Below are positions 33,873 through 43,659 of a DNA stretch of 64,000 nucleotides, piece by piece. The stretch is taken from contig CAJNDS010002492.1 of NCBI GenBank assembly GCA_905221605.1, positions 1 to 64,000 of the forward strand, in the 5' to 3' direction. Position 1 is the first letter of the stretch. Every line of letters begins with the position of its first letter. The position numbers were made by a program, and so were the translations under genes. The notes beneath the pieces are model-generated. The model was not told where the DNA came from. It did no database searches and saw only the letters and a program-made list of their open reading frames with translations. The DNA is from Symbiodinium natans (lineage: Eukaryota > Sar > Dinophyceae > Suessiales > Symbiodiniaceae).

Positions 33873-34243
33873 CCGCTCCCTCGCTCCCTCGCTCCCTCGC
33901 TCCCTCGCTCCCTCGCTCCCTCGCTCCCTCTCTCCCTCTCTCCCTCTCTCCCTCTCTTCCCTCTCTCCCCTCTCTCTCCCTCTCTCTCCCTCTCTTCCCT
34001 CTCTCCCCTCTCTCCCCCCTCTCTTCCCTCTCTCCCCTCTCTCCCCTCTCTCCCTCTCTCCCTCTCTCCTCTCTCCTCTCTCCCTCCTCCCTCTCTCCCT
34101 CTCTCTCTCTCTCTCCCTCTCTCCCTCTCTCCCTCTCTCCCTCTCTCCCTCTCTCCCTCTCTCCCTCTCTCCCTCTCTCCCTCTCTCCCTCTCTCCCTCT
34201 CTCCCTCTCTCCCTCCCTCCCTCCCTCCCTCCCCTCTCTCTTG
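33873..34243 (+). repeat. (CTCCCTCG)n grading into (CTCCCTCT)n
   Basis: A 370-bp polypyrimidine minisatellite. It begins with CTCGCTCC units and continues with CTCTCCCT units. Long Ser/Pro/Leu and Arg/Glu/Gly frames across it on both strands are artefacts. Confidence 0.98.
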
Positions 34244-34354
34244 CTTGCTTGCTTGAGAGCGTGTAACCCCTGGTGGGGGTCGCCCCGAAAGGCACGCTTC
34301 ATACCGGGTCAGTCGGTGTGGACTTGGGGGTTTGGATGTGGTCGGACAACCTCC

Positions 34355-34540
34355 CCCCTCTCTCTCTCTCTCTCTCTCTCTGGCTCTCTCTCTTCTTCTT
34401 CTTCTTCTTCTTCTTCTTCTTCTTCTTCTTCTTCTTCTTCTTCTGCAGGGCTTGGGGGAAACCCCCGCGCACCAGGCGCGCCCGGAGGTGGCTCTCTCTC
34501 TCTCTCTCTCTCTCTCTCCCCCTCTCTCTCTTTGAGCAAC
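34355..34540 (+). repeat. (TC)n, (TTC)n, (TC)n compound microsatellite
   Basis: A strand-asymmetric pyrimidine run with about 18 TTC units in the middle. TTC/GAA runs of this kind can form triplex DNA. Confidence 0.98.
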
Positions 34541-35423
34541 AGCAGCAGACCCTAAATCCCAAATCCGCTTGAGGAGGGGTGAGGGGTCGAGTGCGAACTT
34601 CCGGCCCTATCTGATCTTCAAGCATAAGGCATTGGGTTGCAAATAGCTGCTTCACAAGAGGTCTTTGTTGCTACAAGTCTTTACCGAAACCCTAAACCCT
34701 AAACCCGAAACCCGAAACCCGAAAACCTAAACCCGAAACTAGTAGGAAGCTTAGGGTTTGGGGCTTAGGGTCGTCAATGAACAAAGCAGTGACTTCCCAG
34801 CCATGCCTTTCGAGCCCCACTTGTCTCAGGGCCTGGCAAGATCGGCTCAGGGGGTCCAAGAAGAACCAAGAGCTCCCAAACCCTCTTCGGGTTTAGGGTT
34901 TTTAGGGTTTAGGGTTTAGGGCTTAGGGTTTAGAGTTTAGGGTTAGGGCTTAGGGTGGTTGTTGGTTGTTATTGCATTCTTGTATTCTCATAGTGGCGTA
35001 CTAATATATTGTTCCATTATTCTTGTACTAGTATATTGCTATATGACTACATTGTCATATTTTTTGCGGTACTAGTTGACATATACAATTCCTTTATTCT
35101 TATGCTATTATATGATTGTCTTCTTGGACTTCTTGGAATACATTTGGGTGTCTCTGCATTCGCCCTTCTAGCAAGGGTGGCTTTCTGTCGGTTACTCAAA
35201 GCGCTCAAGGGTATAGGGACTGAACAAGTACGTCAGAACTCCTACGGGCCCAGGGGGTTTAGGCTTTACAGTTTGGGCTGCGCTGGCTTGGCCATGCTCA
35301 AGGGGAAGACCCGATGCCCGAAACCCTGGACAGGTATGTAGATACATATACACATATAGACATGCGCGTGTAGTCACGTATATGTGTCCGTACATGCATA
35401 TGTGTATGTATATGCATGTATAC

Positions 35424-35455
<32 letters not shown>

Positions 35456-35569
35456 GCTCACCCCCCCCCCCCCTACGACAGACCCCGGAAGCGAAAAAAA
35501 GGCTACGGACAGCATAGCTGCACACAGCAGCCAGACACGTTAACAAACAATAGATATATACATATATAT

Positions 35570-35684
35570 ATATATGGGTGGCTGTCAAAATTCTAACCCC
35601 TTTTGGGGTACCCCTAAATATTAGGTGCCGTACTATAATAGGGATCCAAAAGGGACCATCAATTTGACAGCCACCCATATATAT
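35570..35684. mobile_element. MITE with perfect ends ATATATGGGTGGCTGTCAAA
   Basis: Ends ATATATGGGTGGCTGTCAAA and TTTGACAGCCACCCATATAT are a perfect 20-bp inverted repeat around about 75 bp. The TA-rich ends suggest insertion into the microsatellite. Confidence 0.85.
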
Positions 35685-35759
35685 GTGTGTGTATATCTAT
35701 ATATGGTACCTCCCCCCCCAAAAAAAAACGTCTCCCTATGCTCTTCCCTGAAGTCCGAC

Positions 35760-37130
35760 AGATAGGGTTTTACTAATTCATTAAATATTTACTCAACTTC
35801 ACAGATTTGTCTACCGTAATTGATTTCAAACACTTTCGTTAACTTCGTTGATTCCAAAAAGCTTAATTCACATAATTTGATCCACTCAGCAATTGCTCGA
35901 GCGAGTGCTCAAACAGAAGTGACCTGAACAATTTGCTGGACATCGTGGATTGCTATTAATTTCAAGAAGATTGCTGTTAGTTTTACTTGGGTTCCTATTA
36001 AATTTAATAGGATTCATAGGGTTCGTATGAGTTCAATAGGAATCCCATTTAAATCAATAGGAAACCCATTAAAATGAATGAGAACCCTATTGAAATTGAG
36101 ACGAGTCTTTTGTGAAAACTTAGTAAGAATCCTAGTACAATCAATAAGAACCTGGTTGAAATACGTAGAAGCTTATTAAATGAACAGGGCTCCTATCAAA
36201 TTTTCTTGGAGTCCTAAATTCAGAGGAATCATAGGAAGGCCATTGAAATGAATAGGAACCCTTTTGAATTCATAGGAATGCTATAAAAATTAATAGGAAC
36301 CTTACAAAAGAATCTATGAATTCTTTTAAGAGTAACAGGAATCCGTTTAACATGAAGATGAATCCTATTAAAAGATAAGAGGAGCCAATAAAATTCTAAA
36401 AAAAAAGTAACGTGGACGCCTTAAAACTTGAAACAATAAGAGTCGTACTGTTAGAACTATGATGAACCCTATTAAAGCTTTAATAAATAGGATTGCTAAT
36501 AAAATTAATAAGAGTTACAATAACATTACTTCGAGTCCAAGTGAAATGAATAGGGAACAGGATTTAAAAGCATAATCGGAGCACTGTGGAATCTAGTAGG
36601 AATCCTATGAACATTATTAGGAATCCTGTCAACATGAATGAGAAACCCTGCTAAAATGAATACGAAGCCTATTCCAATTAATCAGAAGCCTGTTACATGA
36701 ATAGGAAGCTTGTCAAAGCAAACGGAATCCAATTAGAAATTGTACGACATCTTATGAAAATGAACAAGAAGCCTATTGACATGAATAAGAATATGTTTAA
36801 AGTTTGTTATGATGCTTATTAAAATTCTTAGGCTAATTTATTAAAACTCTTATTAAAACTAACTAGGAATAAGAATGCTATTAAAATGACTAAGAATCGT
36901 ATTCAAATTACTTGGCATTTGAGTAAAATGAATAGGAATCAATCTTAAACCCAATAAAGCCTTTAATAGGCATCCTTTAAAATTCAATACGAACCTCATT
37001 AAACAAATACAGGAACCCTATTGAAAATCACTTTGAATGCTAGTAAAATGATTAGGAATCTGATTCATTAAATAAGGACCCCCATTAAAGTGAACAGGAG
37101 TATTATCAAATTGAATAGGCAGCCTAAATC
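35760..37130. repeat. Degenerate AT-rich array around CCTATTAAAATGAATAGGAA
   Basis: About 1.35 kb in which phrases like AATAGGAA, CCTATTAAAAT and GAATAGGAACC recur every 20-35 bases, never exactly. The motif is itself partly palindromic. No open frame of interest. Confidence 0.75.
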
Positions 37131-37179
37131 ATAATAAGGAATCATATAAGAATCCCTGAAAAAATCTTATCCAAACTCC

Positions 37180-38160
37180 AGTTTCCAAAATTCCAAAAAC
37201 CAAAATCCACCCCAAAGGTTTGGATGGAAACTCGAACGGGAGCCTCAAAATCCAAAAATCGAGCAAATTCCTCGAGTTTCCAAAATTCCAAAAATCCAAA
37301 AAAAAACCACCCCAAGGTTTGGAATTTTGGAAACTCGAGGAATTTGCTCGATTTTTGGATTTTGAGGCTCCCGTTCGAGTTTCCAAAAATCCTAAACTTG
37401 GGTTGGAATTTTTGGGTTTTTGGAATTTTGGAAACTCGAGCGGAAGCCTCCAAATCCAAAAATCGAGCAAATTCCTCGAGTTTCCAAAATTCCAAAAATC
37501 CAAAAAAATCACCCCAAGGTTTGGAATTTTGGAAACTCGAGGAATTTGCTCGATTTTTGGATTTTGAGGCTCCCGTTCGAGTTTCCAAAAATCCTAAACT
37601 TGGGTTGGAGTTTTTGGATTTTTGGAATTTTGGAAACTCGAGCGGGAGCCTCCAAATCCAAAAATCGAGCAAATTCCTCGAGTTTCCAAAATTCCAAAAA
37701 TCCAAAAAAATCACCCCAAGGTTTGGAATTTTGGAAACTCGAGGAATTTGCTCGATTTTTGGATATTGATGCTCCCGCTCGAGTTTCCAAAAATCCGAAA
37801 CTTGGGTTGGAGTTTTTGGATTTTTGGAATTTTGGAAACTCGAGGAATTTGCTCGATTTTTGGATTTTGACGCTCCCGCTCGAGTTTCCAAAAATCCGAA
37901 ACTTGGGTTGGAGTTTTTGGATTTTTGGAATTTTGGAAACCCGAGGAATTTGCTCGATTTTTGGATTTTGACGCTCCCGCTCGAGTTTCCAAAAATCCGA
38001 AACTTGGGTTGGAGTTTTTGGATTTTTGGAATTTTGGAAACCCGAGGAATTTGCTCGATTGTTGGATTTTGGGGCTCCCGCTCGAGTTTCCAAAAATCCG
38101 AAACTTGGGTTGGAGTTTTTGGATTTTTGGAAACTCGAGGAATTTTGGAGTGTTGGTCTT
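37180..38160. repeat. 101-bp tandem repeat, partly palindromic
   Basis: GGAATTTTGGAAACTCGAGG recurs at 37,826, 37,927 and 38,028, a period of 101 bp. To the left, units alternate in orientation. Since 101 is not a multiple of three and the unit lacks stops, frames on both strands stay open for up to 390 codons. These are read-through artefacts until expression is shown. Confidence 0.85.
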
Positions 38161-38285
38161 CCGCCCCCTTCCTGGACAGACTGGAAATGCAATTCCAGGG
38201 TCTGTCGTAGGGGGGGGGGTGACCATATATATATATATATATATATATATCCACCATTTTTGCAGAAACACGTATGAAAGTGCAT

Positions 38286-38510
38286 GCATGCTGCATCGGT
38301 GTGTGTCGGGACATGTGTGTCCGTGTGTCTGTGTGTCCGTGTGTCCCTGCGTCTGTGTGTCCGTGTGTCGGTGTCTGTGTGTCTGTGTGTCCGTGTGTCC
38401 GTGTGTCGGTGTGTCCGTGTGTCTGTGTGTCCGTGTGTCTGTGTGTCCGTGTGTCTGTGTGTCCGTGTGTCCGTGTGTCCGTGTGTCTGTGTGTCTGTGC
38501 CTGTGCGTCA
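38286..38510 (+). repeat. (GTGTGTCY)n minisatellite
   Basis: About 25 units of an 8-bp GTGTGTCC/GTGTGTCT repeat just outside the right boundary of the 2.8-kb segment. Confidence 0.97.
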
Positions 38511-39017
38511 CACGCTATCGCCTGGCAGCGCCTGGCTAAGCGTGTGAATCCCGTCCTTCTTGATCTTTAACTGTCTGCATGGAGCCACAGAGGCCAGATG
38601 GTAAGGATATCTTCCACCCTCTTGTGTTGACTTTTTTTCGTCTACCTCCCATCTCCTCTCCGAATAGCAAACCCTCAAGCTCCAGGGTTTACATCCCAGC
38701 CCGAAGTACTTTCACCCTAAACCCTAAACCCAATACCCTAAACCCTGAATCCTCAACCCTAAACCCTAAACCCTAATACAGCTCCAAGGGCGCCTTGGCG
38801 GCAACGTGGCGTGAGTTGCGCCTCAAGGCAATGTGAAGGTGATGCCGCTTCAGTGCTTCACAGCTTTGGGGGGGGCGGAGGTTGAGATTGCAAGGGTCTG
38901 GTCATGTCTGGTCCTTTCGAGGTGGTCGTGGGCCTGGGTTGCTGCATTCCATTACTTCAGTTGCGCCCAGGCTCTACCCGCTCCAAAAGCGCAAGTGAAC
39001 TTCCTAGGCCATCTCAC

Positions 39018-39064
39018 TGGCGATCATTTTCTCCGACGAGTGTTCCAGGCTGCCCTGGTAGAAG
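39018..39064 (-). CDS. Exon 3 of a phase-consistent trio
   Basis: FYQGSLEHSSEKMIA with a GTGAGA donor. Its first base completes the two bases left by the exon at 39,137-39,225 (CG plus C, Arg). The acceptor is GAAG. The product is unknown. Confidence 0.55.
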
Positions 39065-39136
39065 CTTCGGGTTCAGGATGTGTCTCTAGCCGTAATCATG
39101 GTGTGCGCTTCAGCCAGGGGATTCTGCGGACGTTAC

Positions 39137-39225
39137 CGGTGCACGGCCGCGATGCGGCTTCGACGCAGCTGCGGCAGCGAATTCCAGGCCATTTGGAGGC
39201 CTTTGGAGCCCTTGTGGCCGAAGGG
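39137..39225 (-). CDS. Exon 2 of a phase-consistent trio
   Basis: PFGHKGSKGLQMAWNSLPQL, then RRSRIAAVHR, runs from a CTTCGAG acceptor to a CCG|GTAACG donor, starting in phase 0. Overlapping plus-strand frames are longer but lack splice logic. Confidence 0.6.
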
Positions 39226-39622
39226 CTCGAAGCCCCAAAGGCATGAGCGCTTCTTTGTTCATGCTTCAACCCGGAAGCTTTTTTGCACCCGAAGCCCTGA
39301 ACTCGTTTTGAGCACGCGGCTCATGTTTGTCAAGCCCTATAAACCCTGAAGTCCACATGTAGGCTAGGGTGTTGTGATCCCTTGCATAAAGGATTTTTGG
39401 TCTATTTGGGTACCAGTCTGGAATTTGGAAAAAGCCCAATTGAGCATTAGTGTGGGACCCAATTCCAGAATGGTGCTACCAATGGTTGAAGGCATCAGGA
39501 ACCAATCAGCATGTGAACTCTGAAATCTTTGCTACCTAGGTCGCCCTGCCTCGAAAATAGACTCTTGACGAAGATTCTCTAGAACCCAATGAGGGAACAT
39601 CGAACATCAACCAAGCGCCTAC

Positions 39623-39736
39623 CTGGATACTGTAGTTCCTACGCATCAGTTTAGCCCATCCTTCTCTGAAGGATAGTAGCGCCGATCTACTTCGACTGAC
39701 CTCTGCGCCAAAGTCAGCACATAGCGCAAGCAGCAT
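39623..39736 (-). CDS. Exon 1 of a phase-consistent trio
   Basis: Exactly 38 codons (MLLALCADFGAEVSRSRSAL, then LSFREGWAKLMRRNYSIQ) run from a GCGAG acceptor to CAG|GTAGGC, phase 0 at both ends. A TTTAGGG array at 39,747-39,765 lies in the intron upstream. A further open stretch, 39,776-39,878, may be the preceding exon. Confidence 0.6.
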
Positions 39737-40536
39737 CTCGCACGGGGTTTAGGGTTTAGGGTTTCGAGGCTCCAGGAAGGAATGCTCGTGCGGGCCTGCG
39801 GCTCTAACGGCCTGGGACGAAATTCTACTCGAATCCTCAGATAAAGAAAATCCTCGGAGGAGGCTTTGCTTGTGCCCAATGGGTTATGTACATCACAGAT
39901 GTGACTTCAAGCGGGGCTCTGCCCTTCTTGCGCGAAGGTCCTGATCTTGACAGAGAGATTCCTAAGCATGCAAAAGAGAGGGAGTGGGAGTCTCCGTGGC
40001 TTGAGTCTGTGGCGTACCTTCGATTCTAGGATGCCTTCCAGCGCACGTGTACATGTTTGTGTCCACGCTCTATGATTGGTACTGGTGCGAGACAAGGTGG
40101 CACAAGGCTGTCGGCCGTTATGGGTTCACATGGGGGGTACCCTAACCTTTAAAGCTAAAGCGTAATTAAAACTCTAAGGGAGGGGGGGGGAGTCTGGCTC
40201 CTCCCACTCCCGAAACTACAGCTGCAGACCTGGAACCCGTGTGGGCTGCCACCCAGGTGGCGGATGGAAGAAGATGAGCTCCTGCTCCGGGTGCTTGTAG
40301 ACACGCAAAACTCATTCTAGGGTGAGAGGGTACCTGGAAGTCTAATTACCGACAGTTTAGTAGTAACTAGCCTTAACTAGTAGGTATAACTTAAACCCAT
40401 AAAACTGTAGCCCTAAACCCTAAACCCTAAACCCTAAACCCTCAAAGAGGGCCCCAGGTAGAGATCTGAAGGCCAAGTCCTCTTCCTTTCGGGCCGGTTC
40501 CCTGCGGCGCCTCGGCGGGCAACCCTGCATCTGCTG

Positions 40537-40628
40537 GTTTAGGGTTTAGGGTTTAGGGTTTAGGGTTTAGGGTTTAGGGTTTAGGGTTTTGGGTTTAGGG
40601 TTTAGGGTTTAGGGTTTAGGGTTTAGGG
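40537..40628 (+). repeat. TTTAGGG array, 13 units
   Basis: A near-perfect array with one TTTTGGG unit. A second array of eight units follows at 40,751-40,810. Confidence 0.97.
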
Positions 40629-41282
40629 ATCGAGCGCTGCACAACGTGTACTATGTTCAGTCACCTTGAACCCCAGTCCTCACACATTCTGCAGCAAAGG
40701 ACCCTGAGAAAACTGAAGCGACATGCCCCACCCGAAATTTGACAAACACTGGGGTTTAGGGTTTAGGGTTTAGGGTTTAGGGTTTAGGGTTTAGGGTTTA
40801 GGGTTTAGGGACTGCTGGCCCCATGGGTCCAACGTTCAGTAGACGCCCAGTCTGAGGCTTTTGGGAACTTCTGGGCTGTATAGGTCATTTAAGGAAGTTT
40901 GCCAGGTTCACCAAGGGACATGCAGCAGCTGCAGCAGCGGCAGAGACCTCACGAGGATACTTCCAACGTAATCAGCTGTGGGTCTTGAGGTGTCATCCAC
41001 CGGTCGTTCGCCAAGAGGGTATTGGGGGGGGGGGGGGGGCTGACCCAGGTTGTAGTAACCTGAAGCCCAAACAGACCCATGGAGCCAAGGATCAGTTGCC
41101 CACCTTGTGGCAGATGCCCCAGAACCACAGGCAAGCCTGAGGTTAATTACTTTCTAAACACCCTTTTTTCTTGTTTTTTTAGTTTTAGGGTCTCAACCCT
41201 CTCGAAAGCTAGTCACCGCAGGGGGGTGGCATGCAGCGAGTCGGCAGGACTTGGAGCCGCCGGCGCAGCTTTTTCCGTATTT

Positions 41283-41412
41283 CAGGCACATGCTTCAGGT
41301 GGCGTCCCCCGCTGGAACCCCGTGTCGCAAACGAAGTTTAGGTACAGGGACGCTCTGTTCAGTACGACCTCTGCAAAGTACCACAGACCTTCAGAGCATG
41401 GTGACTGTGGGG
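41283..41412 (-). CDS. Exon-like segment
   Basis: The minus strand reads SEGLWYFAEVVLNRASLYLN, then FVCDTGFQRGTPPEACA, a strongly protein-like sequence with hydrophobic and aromatic residues. It may precede the trio at 39 kb. Boundaries are uncertain because G-rich tracts begin at 41,410. Confidence 0.45.
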
Positions 41413-43387
41413 GGCGGGGGAGGACCTTGGGGTGGGGTGGGGGGGGACCTTGTGGGGGGGGGGGACCTGAAGGTGGTAGGGGGGGGGCCCCCGCCCCCCC
41501 TACCTTATCCCACACGCAACCACCTTAAAGGAAGGGGGGGGGGGGGGGGGGCCGGCACCTTATCCTTCGAAAATGCTTCATGGTGAGGTGAGGGGGGGGG
41601 GGGGCCCACCCCCACCTTAAGTCTTGGGTTTCGGACCTGTTAAGGTGTGGAACCCTTTTTTTCCCTGGAAGCTTCTTAACAAGGTGAATACCAGTGCATG
41701 GGTAAACGACAACTCCCGCCAGCTCCACAGAGCTAGCTTTCGTGACTAGCAGTGCAGCAGTATTCCCTTAGGGTCGCTTTATATTGACACTACAGTAACC
41801 CCTTCTAACTAAGCCGTCGACCCCGAGTCGTGCTCCTAAACCTTGAACTGGCGGCCCCCTTGACCGCGCCCGACGCCCAGCTGAGACTGAAGCCCCCAAA
41901 CCCTAAACTCAGGGCATAGGCCGGCCCCCCTACGTCGGGGGGCGGCGCTTAAGCCCTTTGACCTGGATGGCACAAGCCGACCCAGGTCGCTCGCCCGCCT
42001 CCCACAGCATGGGGGTCGGTAGCGCCCACGATGGGCCCGGTACCGGAACACGTTCTCCTCGGGACCAGTACTGGTCCCTGAGAAAAAAAGTAATTACCCT
42101 AAACTCCAATCCAAGGATTTGTGCCAGAAGGTGGCTGGCATTCTCGAGGGGGTACCCCCAGGGCAGGGCAGGAGGACCCGGACCCTCTCGCCGCTGCGTG
42201 TCCAGGGACCAGGGGGTCTCAAGCTGGTCCAGGCAGGGTGGGTGCTGAAAAAGTGTTTTTTTGTGCCTTTTCTGGGTCCCTGCCTGCTGCGTCCTGGCGC
42301 CTTGGCCCCCCTGACCTCTGGCCCCTGTGGCCTGTCTGGGTCTCGGCTGATCCCTGACTGTGTGCCTGGCCGTGGCCGAGCCCGCCCCTCTGAAACTTGC
42401 TGCAACACTCCCTGAAACTGCCTCTGTTTTTTTTTTTAGAAGTGGGCTGTTGTCTGAGTTTAGGCCTAAACCCTAAAAGGAATAGGTTTGGGTGGCTTTG
42501 CCGCCTTGGACGGCGTGGGGTGGGAGAAAAGTGTTAGATGGCCCTCCACAATCGGGCCAATGCTGCTTTTTGCACCTCACGAAGCTTTCGAGCTTGTTCC
42601 GAAACCTAACCTTCACAGCATCTACGCCCTATCACAGCAAACCCCAAACCCCAAACCCTAAACCCTAAACCCCAAACCCTAAACCCTAAACCCTAAACCC
42701 TAAACCCTAACGGACTCTTGGAGCCATGTTCCTGCATTTTTGGGCCGGGGAGCAGAGGCCAGGCAGCAGCCTCCCAGACCGCCACCAACTGCCACAACAG
42801 AAGGCGCAACAGGGTTTAGGGTTTAGGGTTTAGTGTTCAGGGTTTAGGGTTTAGGGTTTAGTGTTTAGGCGCAACAGAATGCGAATTTGGTTGCTGAGTT
42901 CATAAGCCCCCTAAAAGTGTAAACTTTCAGTTTTATAGGGGGTTATGGTATCCCAAAAATTGTACCGTGTACTCACTCAGCTACTAAGCAAAAGCTTCTG
43001 TTCCTGCTTTGTGAATCATCGTTGTGCTGTTGCACCGTGTGTCTGGACGGCTGGGTTGCCAAAAACCTGCCGAACAGCACGGACGAGGGTCCCTCGTCCC
43101 TAAACCCTAAACCCTAAACCCTAAACCCTAAACCCTAGGCCTACAGGCGCAAGTTCCTGCCTTGGGCAAGCAGAACCGGTTCTTCCCACCACTGCAGCTC
43201 GCGCTCGACGAGATATGGGTTGTCCTAGGCCGGTTTTACATGTGAAGTAGGGTATATATTTCTTATACCCCCAAAGGGACACCAGGTATATACACTCACC
43301 AAAAATAAAAGGGAACCTGATATACACTCACCAATTACAGTAGTATAAACCCTGCTTCATGTCGGCTTAGGGTACTGTAGGGCCTAC
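41413..43387. other. G-rich tracts and repeats, no confident gene
   Basis: Long G-runs at 41,410-41,610 are followed by GC-rich sequence at 41.9-42.4 kb that is open in several frames on both strands, then heptamer arrays. The GC-rich island resembles CpG-rich noncoding DNA; I see no domain in any frame. Confidence 0.55.
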
Positions 43388-43567
43388 TGTCGGGTGTTGG
43401 CTTCATTGCATCTCCTGTCGGCAGAAGAAGGCGAGTCAAACGGATGATGAACTGTAGGAAAGCAGAGTCCCCCAGGTAGAGGCAAGGCGCACATTGCACA
43501 TCGCCCAGGTAGATGATGCCGGCCTCCAGAGTCAAGACATGCTGATTCCATGCAGCAAACTGGGTTT
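43388..43567 (-). CDS. Exon, about 59 codons, beside a MITE
   Basis: The minus strand reads TQFAAWNQHVLTLEAGIIYL, then on through FLQFIIRLTRLLLPTG to a CA|GTAGGC donor. The acceptor CCAAG is the terminal sequence of the hairpin element at 43,571-43,653. AAACTC and AAACCC flank the element like a six-base target duplication, and removing one copy keeps the frame open upstream (LDLDETQF). The product is unknown. Confidence 0.55.
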
Positions 43568-43570
43568 CTT

Positions 43571-43653
43571 GGCATGTTCCCTCTTGATAGGGATGATAAT
43601 CGGAGGTACTATACTCCCTATTCAGGACTGTTAGCATAAGGGGGAACATCCCA
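43571..43653. mobile_element. Palindromic MITE in a candidate intron
   Basis: This is a shortened member of the GATGTTCCCCTTATAC family. Its ends GGCATGTTCCCTCTTGATAG and GGGGGAACATCCCAAT still pair. It lies between two stretches that read as one frame when it is removed. Confidence 0.7.
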
Positions 43654-43659
43654 ATGAGT

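Larger units (their letters stand above)
26950..35430. other. Repeat-rich stretch without a confident gene
   Basis: The stretch holds MITEs at 27,601 and 32,602, an introner-like element at 29,185, heptamer arrays, and large microsatellites at 31.8 and 33.9-34.5 kb. The 27.1-27.6 kb and 29.88-30.25 kb islands are repeat-free and open on both strands (for example plus 29,906-30,130), which leaves the strand undecidable by eye. No start-to-stop gene is convincing. Confidence 0.5.
35440..38250. mobile_element. 2.8-kb segment bounded by inverted (AT)n, C/G-tract and TACGACAGACC
   Basis: The left boundary reads (AT)n, TGCTCA, a C-tract of 13, then TACGACAGACCCC. The right boundary is its inverse: GGGTCTGTCGTA, a G-tract of 10, TGACC, then (AT)n. 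The inside is AT-rich with two kinds of degenerate arrays and no host-like exons. A composite element or an insertion of foreign AT-rich DNA are both possible. Confidence 0.5.

Noticed and set aside
33810..34655. Ser/Leu/Pro-rich and Arg/Glu/Gly-rich frames
   Set aside because: Pure microsatellite translation in (CTCCCTCT)n, (TC)n and (TTC)n.
37142..38511. Several frames of 180-390 codons in the 101-bp repeat
   Set aside because: They follow from a stop-free repeat unit with a period not divisible by three; frames exist on both strands with the same repeat content.
38274..38570. Cys/Val-rich frames in the GTGTGTCC repeat
   Set aside because: Translation of an 8-bp minisatellite; no flanking coding features.
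41836..42415. GC-rich open frames on both strands as genes
   Set aside because: High GC alone removes stops; no frame shows domain-like composition, start context or splice structure.
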